Shown here: positions 7,372 through 15,346 of the stretch, in pieces
Layout of the letters: each line of letters starts with the position of its first letter
Numbering within the stretch: position 1 is the first letter of the stretch
From: Lichenicoccus sp964242335
Lineage (GTDB): Bacteria; Pseudomonadota; Alphaproteobacteria; Acetobacterales; Acetobacteraceae
NCBI GenBank assembly: GCA_964242335.1
Contig: CAXTAY010000016.1
Coordinates: forward strand, 1 to 64,000
Length of the DNA stretch: 64,000 nt
Direction of reading: 5' to 3'
Notes under the pieces: generated by a model
What the model was told of the DNA's origin: nothing
Seen by the model: the letters and a program-made list of their open reading frames with translations, nothing else
Databases searched by the model: none
Made by a program: the position numbers and the translations under genes

Positions 7372-8730
7372 CTACTTCGAGAAGAACTGGCTGCTGTCGG
7401 CCTTCAGCTGGTCGACATTGAGGTTGTTGAAGGTGATCGTCGTGTTGTCCGACAGGGTGATCACCGAGCCGCCGGTGCTGGTGCCGGTCGCCGTGGCGAG
7501 CGCGCTCTGCACCGCGCCGGCACCGTAGCCGAACAGCCCGACCATGTTGCCGGCGGCACTGCCGAAGTCGGAGATGGTGACGCGGCCGCCGCCTTCCGTC
7601 GCTGAGAACATGAACAGGTTGGAGCTGCCGAAGCCGCCGGTGAGCGTGTTGTTGCCCAGGCCGGCCTCCAGCGTGTCGGTCCCCGAACCGCCGATCAGGC
7701 TGGCGCTGCCGCCATCGCCGAACAGACGCAGCGAACCGGTCGAGAGCGAGCCGTCGAGGGTCTCGTTGCCGCCGTTCGCCACCAGGTAGCTGACGCCGCT
7801 GGCGCTGAGGTAGGTGACGTCCGAGCCGCTGGCGCCGAACACCGAGGCCGCACTGCCGCCGCTGACGGTGCCGTTGGCGCCGGAGCGTGCGATGAAGGTG
7901 AGCGTGCCGGTGCCGTTCTCGAACACCGAGCTGTTGACGCCGCCGAACACCGTGGTGTTGCCGGATGCGGCGATGGTGTCGCTGGTGCCGCCGAGCACCG
8001 TGCTGTTGCCCGACAGGTAGTAGGAGCCGGAGCTGCCGTCGAACAGCAGCGTCGAGCCGGAGCCGCCGACGAAGCTGTCGCGGGTGCCGGCATCGACGAT
8101 CAGCGAGGCGCCCGAGCCGCCGAACACGGTGCTGGCGGAGCCGGAGAGCAGCACGGTGTTGGAGCCGGTGCCCTCGACGATGGAGTCCGTGCCCTGCGAG
8201 AACACGGTGTCGTTGCCGGTGCCGGTGAAGACCTGGTTGCGGCCGGCGCCGTCCTCGATCAGGTCGTTGCCGCCGCTGCCGTAGATGCTGTCGTTGCCGC
8301 CGCTGGTGGCGATCACGTAGTCGCCGGTGGGCGCGCCGTCGAAGGCGTTGCTGCCGCCGCCGGCGATGAACACGCCGCCGCCGGTGCCGCCGAACAGGGT
8401 GGTGCCGCCGATGCCGGCCAGCACGCTGGTCGAGGTGGTCATCATCCCGGCATTGACGGTGACAGGGCCGGAGGCGTTGCTGGTCAGGTAGCCGTAGCCG
8501 GTGGGAAAGCTGAAGCTGCCGGTGTTGAGGATGACGGCCTCGCCGACCTTGCCGCTCGGCACCGTCGGCGCCGTGCCGCCGGGAGTGAGGTTGGCCGCCG
8601 ACAGGCCGCCGCTGAATGCCAGGCCGTTCACGACGGCGGCGTAGTTCTGCGCCAGCGAGAATGCCGCAGCGCCGTTCACGGTAACGGGCACGATGGAGCC
8701 GGAGGCTCCGACCACAGTCACGACAGGCAT
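7372..8730 (-). CDS. RTX-like glycine-rich beta-roll protein, probable type I secretion substrate
   Basis: A 452-residue acidic protein rich in Gly, Ser, Thr, Ala and Asn with no cysteine and no N-terminal signal peptide. It consists largely of degenerate nine-residue units such as GSGGNDLIE, GTGNDTVFS and GGSGTDTLE, the pattern of calcium-binding RTX beta-rolls. The last 80 residues (from FMFSATEGGGRVTISDFG) form a non-repeat tail typical of secretion-signal regions. A purine-rich AGGGA precedes the ATG. Such proteins are abundant in Acetobacteraceae and often lie on the cell surface or in biofilm; its activity is unknown. No type I secretion genes are nearby. Confidence 0.75.
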   Translation of the reverse strand: MPVVTVVGASGSIVPVTVNGAAAFSLAQNYAAVVNGLAFSGGLSAANLTPGGTAPTVPSGKVGEAVILNTGSFSFPTGYGYLTSNASGPVTVNAGMMTTSTSVLAGIGGTTLFGGTGGGVFIAGGGSNAFDGAPTGDYVIATSGGNDSIYGSGGNDLIEDGAGRNQVFTGTGNDTVFSQGTDSIVEGTGSNTVLLSGSASTVFGGSGASLIVDAGTRDSFVGGSGSTLLFDGSSGSYYLSGNSTVLGGTSDTIAASGNTTVFGGVNSSVFENGTGTLTFIARSGANGTVSGGSAASVFGASGSDVTYLSASGVSYLVANGGNETLDGSLSTGSLRLFGDGGSASLIGGSGTDTLEAGLGNNTLTGGFGSSNLFMFSATEGGGRVTISDFGSAAGNMVGLFGYGAGAVQSALATATGTSTGGSVITLSDNTTITFNNLNVDQLKADSSQFFSK

Positions 8731-9094
8731 AGCAGAATTCCCTTCTCGCTACGCAACAGCCGCAAGCGACCATCACTTCGGTTCGAGCGTAATAACATGC
8801 TCTAACAAGCTAGCTATCAGAGCCGTTTTCTACTCCGCAACCAAAATGTGCCGTGACGCACAAATTTTACATAAACCGATCGGCGCGCTACTCCCCTTCT
8901 AACCGACCGACAGTTGTCTCATGTCCTGAGCTTCTTCTTCAGGAACATCGGATTGAACGGCCTATACCATTTTATTCACTCGGCATTCTGGCGAAATGAC
9001 AGCCCTGGAATATGACGCCGCGCGCAGCGTGACCGGCGGGTCGGAACGCCGCCCGCGCGATCCCGGCGATGCGGCCTGACAAAGTGTTCGAGGA
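8731..9094. other. Intergenic stretch, probable promoter region
   Basis: This 364-base gap is clearly more AT-rich than its flanks, with runs such as AATTTTACATAAA around 8863-8875. It lies upstream of the minus-strand RTX-like gene, so it probably holds that gene's promoter. I see no convincing gene, repeat or hairpin in it. A short plus-strand open frame at 8693-8902 has no recognisable product. Confidence 0.4.
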
Positions 9095-9760
9095 TCAGTC
9101 CGCCGCCTTCTCTTCGATCTTGTAATCGACGACGGCATGGTTGGGCTGCGGATAGGTGGCGCTCGGGGTGATCTGCGCGCCGACGCCGGCCTTCTTGTAC
9201 AACGCCAGGATCGCCTGCATGTTGGCGCTGACCTTGGCGGTGTCGACCGTGTCGCCGGGCTTCAGGGTGATGGCCGACTGGATCGCGTCGGAGTGCACCT
9301 GCTTGTTGCCCTCGAACGTCACCCGGTCGACGCGCAGCACCGCGGCCGCCTGCGGCGACGGAGCGGCCTGCTCGTCGATCATGTAGGCGACCAGCACCTG
9401 CCCCGGATGCGGGATGGTCATCCTCTGCTTGAAGCCGGCCCCGACATTCGCCTTGCGATACACGTCGACGATTGCGTTGAGGTTGGCCGCCAGATCCGCC
9501 CGGGTCACCCGCTGGCCGACGCTGATCGTCATCGCCGACTCGATGGCGGCGGTGGACACGCGCTGGTTGCCGGTCACGCTCACCTTCAGCAGCTTCATGC
9601 CGTGGCCCTTCTGGGCCTCGCCGGTCGAGGCGGCGTCGGCGGCGCTGCTGCCCTGCGCCAGGGCCGGGCGGCCGGTCGCCGGCATCAGCACGGCAGCCGC
9701 GGCGAGCGACAGGCCGCAGGCGATCGCGACGCGGCGCGTATGGTCGAACTTCAAGGACAT
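9095..9760 (-). CDS. Exported protein with two POTRA-like domains
   Basis: A 221-residue protein with an N-terminal signal peptide (RRVAIACGLSLAAAAVLM core, cleavage near ALAQG). Two similar modules of about 75 residues follow: LLKVSVTGNQRVSTAAIESAM and VDRVTFEGNKQVHSDAIQSAI. Each module continues with (L)xAVYRK- or LALYKKAGVGA-like helices and a strand ending VAYMI or VVDYKI. This is the fold pattern of POTRA domains from BamA/TamA-type proteins, but there is no outer-membrane barrel. The ATG at 9760 has GGAG eight bases upstream, better than the open frame extending to 9847. Role unknown; it could bind unfolded outer-membrane proteins in the periplasm (inference). Confidence 0.75.
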   Translation of the reverse strand: MSLKFDHTRRVAIACGLSLAAAAVLMPATGRPALAQGSSAADAASTGEAQKGHGMKLLKVSVTGNQRVSTAAIESAMTISVGQRVTRADLAANLNAIVDVYRKANVGAGFKQRMTIPHPGQVLVAYMIDEQAAPSPQAAAVLRVDRVTFEGNKQVHSDAIQSAITLKPGDTVDTAKVSANMQAILALYKKAGVGAQITPSATYPQPNHAVVDYKIEEKAAD

Positions 9761-9896
9761 GCCAGTTGCTCCGGGATGGGCGGCGACGATACAGGGTGAC
9801 GCGACAGGGTGACGCGGCCCGGTCGAGCCGGAGCCCGTGCTCGGCACGACCCGGGCCGGGACCGGGCTCCGCGGAACCGGCTCGGCGGGGCCAGGC

Positions 9897-10340
9897 TCAG
9901 TACGGCTTGTACGGCAGGAACTTGCCGCTCATGCTGATCGCCACGCGGTCGCCGGCCGGGTCGTGCTCGCGACGCAGGTCCATGCGGAAATCGATGGCGC
10001 TCATGATGCCGTCGCCGAATTCCTCGTGGATCAGCGCCTTGAAGGTGGTGCCGTACACCGAGACCAGCTCGTAGAAGCGGTAGATCAGCGGGTCGGTGGG
10101 CACCGGCGACGGCAGCGAGCCGCGGCTGGGCACCTCCTGCAGCAGGAGGATCTCGAACGGCTCGAGACCGAGATGGTCGCCGATCGCCTCCGCCGCCGGC
10201 CTCGGCAGGGGCATCTGCCCCAGCAGGGCCGCGGTGACGAACTCCTTGGAGAGGCCGCCCGCGAAGGCCGCGAGGCCGCTCCAGCTCAGCCCGCGCTCGA
10301 TCTTGAGCCGCACGATCTTCTCGACCAGCTGGTGACGCAT
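9897..10340 (-). CDS. cynS: Cyanate hydratase (cyanase)
   Basis: A 147-residue cyanase, close to the 156 residues of the E. coli enzyme, which decomposes cyanate with bicarbonate to ammonia and carbon dioxide. The catalytic segment PTDPLIYRFYELVSVYGTT is intact and includes the active-site Arg and Glu. It is followed by FGDGIMSAIDF with the active-site Ser, and the C-terminus ends SGKFLPYKPY as in the family. An N-terminal helix-turn-helix-like domain is present. The gene starts 14 bases after the moaB stop and is likely last in a cysG-like/moaB/cynS operon. It would allow cyanate detoxification or use as nitrogen. Confidence 0.95.
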   Translation of the reverse strand: MRHQLVEKIVRLKIERGLSWSGLAAFAGGLSKEFVTAALLGQMPLPRPAAEAIGDHLGLEPFEILLLQEVPSRGSLPSPVPTDPLIYRFYELVSVYGTTFKALIHEEFGDGIMSAIDFRMDLRREHDPAGDRVAISMSGKFLPYKPY

Positions 10341-10354
10341 GTCCGTGTCTCCGC

Positions 10355-10891
10355 TCAGCGCAGGTGCTCCTTCAGTCGCGGCATCAGCTCGACGAAGTTG
10401 CAGGGCGAGTGCCGGCTGTCGAGCTGCCAGACCAGGATGTCGTCCCAGCCGTCGCGCACCGCGCCGGTGCTTCCGGGCAGCGCGAACAGGTAGGTGCCGT
10501 TGGCGACCCCGGCGATCGCGCGCGACTGGATCGTCGAGGTGCCGATCTTCTGGTACGAGAGCATGCGGAACAGCTCGCCGAAGCCCTCGATCTGCTTCTC
10601 GACCACCCTCGCATAGGCTTCGGGCGTCACGTCGCGGCCGGTGACGCCGGTGCCGCCGGTGCTGATCACCACGTCCACGGCCGGATCGGCGATCCAGCCG
10701 GACAGACGCGACGCGATCGCCGTGGCGTCGTCGGGCTCGATCGCGCGGTCGGCCAGCACGTGGCCGGCCGCCTCGACGCGCGCGGCCAGGATGTCGCCGG
10801 AGCTGTCGTTCGAGGCGGTGCGGGTGTCCGACACGGTCAGCACCGCGATGCGGACCGGGAGGAACGGCTTGCTGTGATCGAGGCGCGACAT
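10355..10891 (-). CDS. moaB: Molybdenum cofactor biosynthesis protein MoaB
   Basis: A 178-residue MoaB/Mog-family protein implicated in adenylylation of molybdopterin during molybdenum cofactor assembly. The family signature ISTGGTGVTGRDVTPEA is intact, with the conserved SDTRTASNDSSGDIL near the N-terminus and ALPGSTGAVRDGWDDIL near the C-terminus. The ATG at 10891 was chosen because the N-terminus matches the family, although the frame stays open for 1 kb upstream. It lies 32 bases downstream of the siroheme synthase-like gene. Confidence 0.93.
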   Translation of the reverse strand: MSRLDHSKPFLPVRIAVLTVSDTRTASNDSSGDILAARVEAAGHVLADRAIEPDDATAIASRLSGWIADPAVDVVISTGGTGVTGRDVTPEAYARVVEKQIEGFGELFRMLSYQKIGTSTIQSRAIAGVANGTYLFALPGSTGAVRDGWDDILVWQLDSRHSPCNFVELMPRLKEHLR

Positions 10892-10923
10892 GGCCGCGAC
10901 CTGAACAGGGGTGCGGCGCCGCG

Positions 10924-11856
10924 TCAATCCGGCGCACGCGAGATCCCGGGCACGACCGCATGATCGATGTCGGCCGCGACCAGTGCCTCGCGGTCGGCGG
11001 CGGTGGGCGAAAGCCGCACGATCCTGCCGCCGGCGCCGGCCAGCGCCAGCAGCAGCGCCGGCACCGTCGCATCGGCGGCCGGATGCCGCGCCGCGTCGCG
11101 TCGCGCGACCTCCAGCACAGCCGGGCTCTCGTCGGGCCGGTGCACGATCGCGTCCGCCTCGCCGAGCAGGCGCAGCGCGCGCAGGGTGAGCAGGTCCGCC
11201 TCCCCCGGTCCCGGATGCACCAGGTGGACGAAGCCGCGCCGCGTCGATGCGGCGCCGGCCGCCGCCCGTTCCAGCGCCTCGCGGTACGCCGCCTCCGCCT
11301 CCGCCTCCCGGCCCTCCAGCATCAGCGTCGCCACGCTGCCGGACAACGCCGCCTCCAGCATCCGACGGCGCACCAGCACGTCCGGCAGCAGCCTTCGGGT
11401 GAGCGGCTGCATCCGGCCGACCAGCGCCGCGAGGCGGCCGAAGCCGGGCGGCACCAGGGTCTCGATCCGTGCCCGCAGCAGCCGCGCCAGCACCGGTGCC
11501 GCACCCCCCGAGGAGATCGCGATCGCCAGCGGCGGCCGCATCACCACGGCCGGGGTGATGAAGCTCGACAGCTCCGGCTGGTCGACCACGTTGCACGGGA
11601 TGCCACGCGCCCGGGCGGCGCCCGACATCGCCCGCAGCGCCCGCTGCATCCGATGCCCCTCGGCCCGCTCCTCGCCCTCCGCCGCTCCCACCGCGATCGC
11701 GCAGCCATCGAGCAGCGGGTCCTCGAACGCGATCGCCCGGTGCACCGCGGCACCGCAGTCGCGCAGGCTGTGCAGGCGGCGCTCCGCCGCCTCGCCCTCG
11801 CCGAGCAGCAGGGCGCGGCGTCCATCGAGGTCGAGGAAGACGGGCAGCGTGTTCAT
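10924..11856 (-). CDS. Siroheme synthase-like: precorrin-2 dehydrogenase/ferrochelatase with truncated methyltransferase tail
   Basis: A 310-residue protein. Residues 1-205 match the CysG N-terminal half, with an NAD-binding LLLGEGEAAERRL motif, NVVDQPELSSFITPA and SSGGAAPVLARLLR. This half oxidises precorrin-2 and inserts iron to make siroheme. From residue about 212 the sequence GFVHLVHPGPGEADLLTL resembles the start of the uroporphyrinogen-III methyltransferase domain, but only about 95 residues remain of the usual 240 and the canonical VGAGPGD is altered. The methyltransferase half is probably inactive, so precorrin-2 would have to come from another enzyme. Siroheme serves sulfite and nitrite reductases; moaB and cynS follow in the same direction. 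Confidence 0.82.
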   Translation of the reverse strand: MNTLPVFLDLDGRRALLLGEGEAAERRLHSLRDCGAAVHRAIAFEDPLLDGCAIAVGAAEGEERAEGHRMQRALRAMSGAARARGIPCNVVDQPELSSFITPAVVMRPPLAIAISSGGAAPVLARLLRARIETLVPPGFGRLAALVGRMQPLTRRLLPDVLVRRRMLEAALSGSVATLMLEGREAEAEAAYREALERAAAGAASTRRGFVHLVHPGPGEADLLTLRALRLLGEADAIVHRPDESPAVLEVARRDAARHPAADATVPALLLALAGAGGRIVRLSPTAADREALVAADIDHAVVPGISRAPD

Positions 11857-11985
11857 CCGGAACTCCGGTTCGGGTCACGGCCGCCATCATGGCATGCAGC
11901 GCCCGCGCCTCCTCAACCGTTCGGCCGACTGGTCAGCAGCGCGCGGGCGGGTCATTCTCCCACCCCTCCCTCGGAACCTGCAGCG

Positions 11986-13428
11986 ATGTCGAACTACCGC
12001 CTCGAAGGGCAGTCCTGGACCGCCCAGCCGATCACCTGGGACTTCGCCGCCTCCACCCTGCCGCAGGACCAGGCCGGCGCGCCGTTCAGCAACCTGATCA
12101 CCCAGCAGGACGCACAGGCGGTGGTCGCCTCGGCGTTCGAGGCCTGGTCGCAGGTCGCAGGGGTGCAGTTCGTCTACGCGCCGCAGGACAGCGCCGCGGT
12201 CGATATCCGCATCGGCTGGGGCACGTTCGGGCCCGCGAGCGGCGGCAGCGACACGATCGGCGAGACCACCTACCACTACGACAGCGCGACCAACCGGTTC
12301 GTCCCCGACGTCGTGATCCAGCTGCTCGACCCGGCGCAGGATCCCTATTCCGACGCCAGCGGCACGCCGACCTACGCCGACGGCCTCACCCTCTCCCAGA
12401 TCACGCTGCACGAGATCGGCCACGCGCTCGGCCTCGCCCACGACACGATCGACGCGAACGCGATCATGTATCCGTACGCGAGCACGGGGAACACCCAGCT
12501 CACCCTGGTCGACATGCAGGGCCTGCAGGCGATCTACGGCGTGCCGCAGGCCGTCGTCACCGACATCGGCGACAACCAGGAGACCGTCTCCGGAACCCTC
12601 TCCGGACCTCCCGCGACCGTGTTCGGCAGCGACGGCGCGCTCGACTATGCCGGCGGCATCGGCCTGATCGTGCTGGGTGGCGGATCGGCCCGCGTGCATG
12701 GCGGCACCGTCACCGTGTTCGCGGGCGGCGGCCCGCTCGCGGCCTCGGCCAACCAGGACGGCACCTTCATCCTCGGCAGCGGCTATGCCAGCATCGCCGG
12801 CGGCGTCGCCGGCTCGCGCGACGTCGTGTTCGGCGGCAGCGGCGGGTTCACCTACGCGGGTGCGCAGGAGGCCGCCAGCGTCGTCGGCGGCACCGGCAGC
12901 GCCACCATCACCGGCGGTGCGGCCGGCGGCTACTACGGCGGCGGCAGCGACGGCGACAACAGCCTCACCGCCCGGGGGATCGGCACCGTGCTGGTCGGCG
13001 GCGGCGGCAACGATACCCTGCTGGCGGCCGCCGGCGGCTACGACTACCTGGTGGCGGGAGCCGGCAACCAGACGCTGCGCGGCGCCGGCGGCGGCACCGA
13101 CCGGTTCTTCCTGGGTTCCGGCTCCGACGCGGTGTCGCTGGGCACCGGCCAGAGCCAGCTCCTCACCGGCCTGGGCACCGCCACCATCTCCGGCGGCGGC
13201 GGCAGCTCGGCGCTGTTCGGCGGCAGCGGCGGCGCCGATCTCTATGTCCAGCAGGCCGGCAGCAGCATGGCGATCACCGGCTTTCGCGAGGGCACCGACC
13301 AGATCGGCGGCGGCGCCCCGACCGCCATCGCCGTCGCCGGCGGCAACACCGTGCTGCGCTTCGGGGATGGCGCCACCATCACCCTGAACGGGCTGACCGA
13401 CCCGACCGGGACCGGTCTGTTCGGCTAG
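11986..13428 (+). CDS. Matrixin-type metalloprotease with RTX-like beta-roll tail
   Basis: A 480-residue protein. Residues about 1-185 form an M10-like zincin: the zinc-binding helix LHEIGHALGLAHD (HExxHxxGxxH) is followed by NAIMYPYAS, a Met-turn, then the final helix LTLVDMQGLQAIYG. Residues 200-480 are glycine-rich units (GSGSDAVSL, GGGGNDTLLAA, GGSGGADLY) resembling calcium-binding beta-rolls. There is no signal peptide, as expected for a type I secreted protease of the serralysin kind. The ATG at 11986 was chosen because the protease fold begins there; the frame is open much further upstream. The promoter probably lies in the 129-base divergent gap with the siroheme gene. Confidence 0.85.
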   Translation: MSNYRLEGQSWTAQPITWDFAASTLPQDQAGAPFSNLITQQDAQAVVASAFEAWSQVAGVQFVYAPQDSAAVDIRIGWGTFGPASGGSDTIGETTYHYDSATNRFVPDVVIQLLDPAQDPYSDASGTPTYADGLTLSQITLHEIGHALGLAHDTIDANAIMYPYASTGNTQLTLVDMQGLQAIYGVPQAVVTDIGDNQETVSGTLSGPPATVFGSDGALDYAGGIGLIVLGGGSARVHGGTVTVFAGGGPLAASANQDGTFILGSGYASIAGGVAGSRDVVFGGSGGFTYAGAQEAASVVGGTGSATITGGAAGGYYGGGSDGDNSLTARGIGTVLVGGGGNDTLLAAAGGYDYLVAGAGNQTLRGAGGGTDRFFLGSGSDAVSLGTGQSQLLTGLGTATISGGGGSSALFGGSGGADLYVQQAGSSMAITGFREGTDQIGGGAPTAIAVAGGNTVLRFGDGATITLNGLTDPTGTGLFG

Positions 13429-13439
13429 CAGGCTGCTGA
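13425..13439 (+). repeat. 15-base segment identical to 25346-25360
   Basis: CTAGCAGGCTGCTGA begins at the TAG stop of the metalloprotease gene and recurs exactly at 25346-25360, at the TAG stop of the BLUF gene. A shorter relative, GCAGGCTGCTG, is near 50779. Sequences like GGCTGCTGAA occur at ends of some insertion sequences, so these may be insertion-element remnants, but no transposase is visible. Confidence 0.5.
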
Positions 13440-13588
13440 AGAACGGAGTTCACGGGTCCTGCCTCCTGGACCGGAACCCGCTGCAGGCGCTTCCCGTTGC
13501 TCTGCGTGAGAACCCTCGCCATCAAGGACGAACAAGCGGTGGGGCCAGCCAGACGGTGCCCGCACGCGGTTACTGTAAGGAACATCCT

Positions 13589-14737
13589 ATGCTGGCCATG
13601 AACTACCGCGGTCCATACCGCGTGCGGGCGGACGAGCGGCCCATGCCGACGATGCAGCACCCTGAGGATGCGATCGTCCGCGTGACCCGATCGTGCATCT
13701 GCGGTTCCGACCTGCACCTCTATCACGGCATGGTTCCCGATACCCGCGTCGGGATGACCTTCGGCCATGAGTTCTGCGGGATCGTGGAGCAGGTCGGCGA
13801 CGACGTGCGCAACCTCAAGGTGGGGGATCACGTCCTCGTCCCGTTCAACATCGCCTGCGGCAAATGCCATTTCTGCCAGCAGGGGCTGTTCGGAAATTGC
13901 CACGAGTCCAACGCTCAGGCGACGGCGGTGGGCGGCATCTTCGGGTACTCGCACACCGCAGGCGGCTACGATGGGGGCCAAGCGCAGTATGTCCGCGTCC
14001 CTTACGCCGATGTCGGGCCGACCGTGGTTCCCGACTGGATGGATCCCGATGACGCCGTGCTCCTGACCGACGTCGTGCCCACCGGGTACCAGGCGGCCGA
14101 GATGGGCGGTATCAGGCCCGGCGATACGGTGGTCGTATTCGGCGCCGGTCCGGTCGGCTTGATGGCGGCCCGGAGCGCGTGGTTGTTCGGGGCTGGGCGG
14201 GTCATCGTGATCGACCACGTGGAATATCGGCTGGATTTCGCCCGACAGTTCGGACCGGCCGAGGTCTACAACTTCAAGGAGCTCGACGATCCGGTCGTTT
14301 TCCTGAAAAAGGCAACCGACTCCCTCGGCGCCGACGTATGTATCGATGCGGTCGGTGGAGATGCAGCCGGCAACGCACTTCACTGGCTGTTCGGCACGAA
14401 GCTGAAGCTCGAGGCCGGTAGCGCCATCGCCCTCCATTGGGCGATCAACTCGGTCAAGAAGGGCGGAATCGTGTCGATCGTCGGCGTCTACGGCCCGACC
14501 GGCAACATGGTGCCGATCGGAAACGTCGTGAACAAGGGCATCACGATCCGCGCCAACCAGGCCTCGGTGAAACGCCTGCTGCCCAAGCTGATTGAGCATG
14601 TGCGCGAGGGGCGGATCGAGCCCAAGAAGCTGATTACCCATCGTGTACCGCTCGAGGATGTTGCGGACGCGTACCACATCTTCTCGGCAAAGCTCGACGG
14701 CTGCATCAAGCCGGTGCTCCTGCCGAATGGTGCTTGA
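13589..14737 (+). CDS. Zinc-dependent alcohol dehydrogenase, formaldehyde dehydrogenase-like
   Basis: A 382-residue medium-chain dehydrogenase. Catalytic zinc residues sit in CICGSDLHLYHG and GHEFCGIVE, and structural zinc cysteines in CGKCHFCQQGLFGNC. The Rossmann motif VVFGAGPVGLMAARSAWLFG follows at about residues 185-205. The overall pattern matches the glutathione-independent formaldehyde dehydrogenase/FdhA-like subgroup, but the substrate is not certain. The ATG at 13589 has TAAGGA seven bases upstream. Codon use is less GC-rich than the neighbours (a hand count of 14281-14340 gives about 58% GC), which suggests acquisition by transfer. A conserved-looking partner gene follows after 12 bases. 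Confidence 0.87.
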   Translation: MLAMNYRGPYRVRADERPMPTMQHPEDAIVRVTRSCICGSDLHLYHGMVPDTRVGMTFGHEFCGIVEQVGDDVRNLKVGDHVLVPFNIACGKCHFCQQGLFGNCHESNAQATAVGGIFGYSHTAGGYDGGQAQYVRVPYADVGPTVVPDWMDPDDAVLLTDVVPTGYQAAEMGGIRPGDTVVVFGAGPVGLMAARSAWLFGAGRVIVIDHVEYRLDFARQFGPAEVYNFKELDDPVVFLKKATDSLGADVCIDAVGGDAAGNALHWLFGTKLKLEAGSAIALHWAINSVKKGGIVSIVGVYGPTGNMVPIGNVVNKGITIRANQASVKRLLPKLIEHVREGRIEPKKLITHRVPLEDVADAYHIFSAKLDGCIKPVLLPNGA

Positions 14738-14749
14738 GGAGAGATCGAC

Positions 14750-15247
14750 GTGATCAAGGCATCTGTCGACACGTCCTCTGTCCCCGGTTGGGGCATTGAC
14801 GCGGATCCAGAGAACGACCCGACCTACCCGATGCGACATGTCGAGGAACAGCAAAGCCGCGGGCTGACCTGGGACCGGCCGGTCCAGCAGCACCCTACCG
14901 TCGAGATCCTGCGGTCGATCGAGTATGATCGACTGCCTGCAGTGGTAGGCACCTCCACCCCGCCGAGTGGCCTCAGCGGCATGATCCGACGCTATGCCTT
15001 TCGGCGGAGCGAATCCGACTGGTGGCACTGGCTGCTGCTGATGGGCGCGGACCGGATCAACATGGTGGAAGGGGTCCTAGAGGACTTGGCGGGTGGCAGG
15101 GTGCCGAATATTGCTGCCGAGATGGGTGTTCGCGCCGAGTGGCAGCACAACAAGAGAGGGCTGGCGGTGAAGGCCGCAGTGGGCCTGGCGACCTCGACCG
15201 TCCTGCTTACCACGCTCCGCGGCCGACGCGCCCGAAAGGTTCCGTGA
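14750..15247 (+). CDS. Uncharacterised protein paired with the zinc dehydrogenase
   Basis: A 165-residue protein that I do not recognise. It starts at GTG 14750 with GAGGAGAG just upstream. The N-terminal half is rich in Pro, Asp and Glu (GWGIDADPENDPTYPMRHVE). A central Trp-rich stretch (ESDWWHWLLLMGADRINMVEG) and a C-terminal hydrophobic/basic stretch (AVKAAVGLATSTVLLTTLRG) suggest weak membrane association. Tight spacing with the dehydrogenase implies cotranscription. GC is also lower than the surroundings, so the two genes probably moved together. Confidence 0.7.
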   Translation: MIKASVDTSSVPGWGIDADPENDPTYPMRHVEEQQSRGLTWDRPVQQHPTVEILRSIEYDRLPAVVGTSTPPSGLSGMIRRYAFRRSESDWWHWLLLMGADRINMVEGVLEDLAGGRVPNIAAEMGVRAEWQHNKRGLAVKAAVGLATSTVLLTTLRGRRARKVP

Positions 15248-15346
15248 CCAGGATCGGCTCGTCCTCTTCAGACCCTGACCGATCCGGATTGAATTCGATC
15301 CACCAGATGCCGGGGCCAAACACCTGGAGCTCGGCGGCAGTCCCCG

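Noticed and set aside
7332..8730. Tandem repeats in the RTX-like gene considered as a CRISPR or DNA satellite
   Set aside because: The repetition is at the protein level (nine-residue units) and the DNA units are not identical or evenly spaced; no CRISPR array is present in the window.
13440..13588. Possible transposase fragment (minus-strand frame reading ARVLTQSNGKRLQRVP)
   Set aside because: No recognisable transposase motif; too short to support a call beyond the 15-base repeat.
13379..15028. 549-codon antisense frame opposite the zinc dehydrogenase
   Set aside because: The sense frame has zinc and NAD motifs; the antisense one has none.
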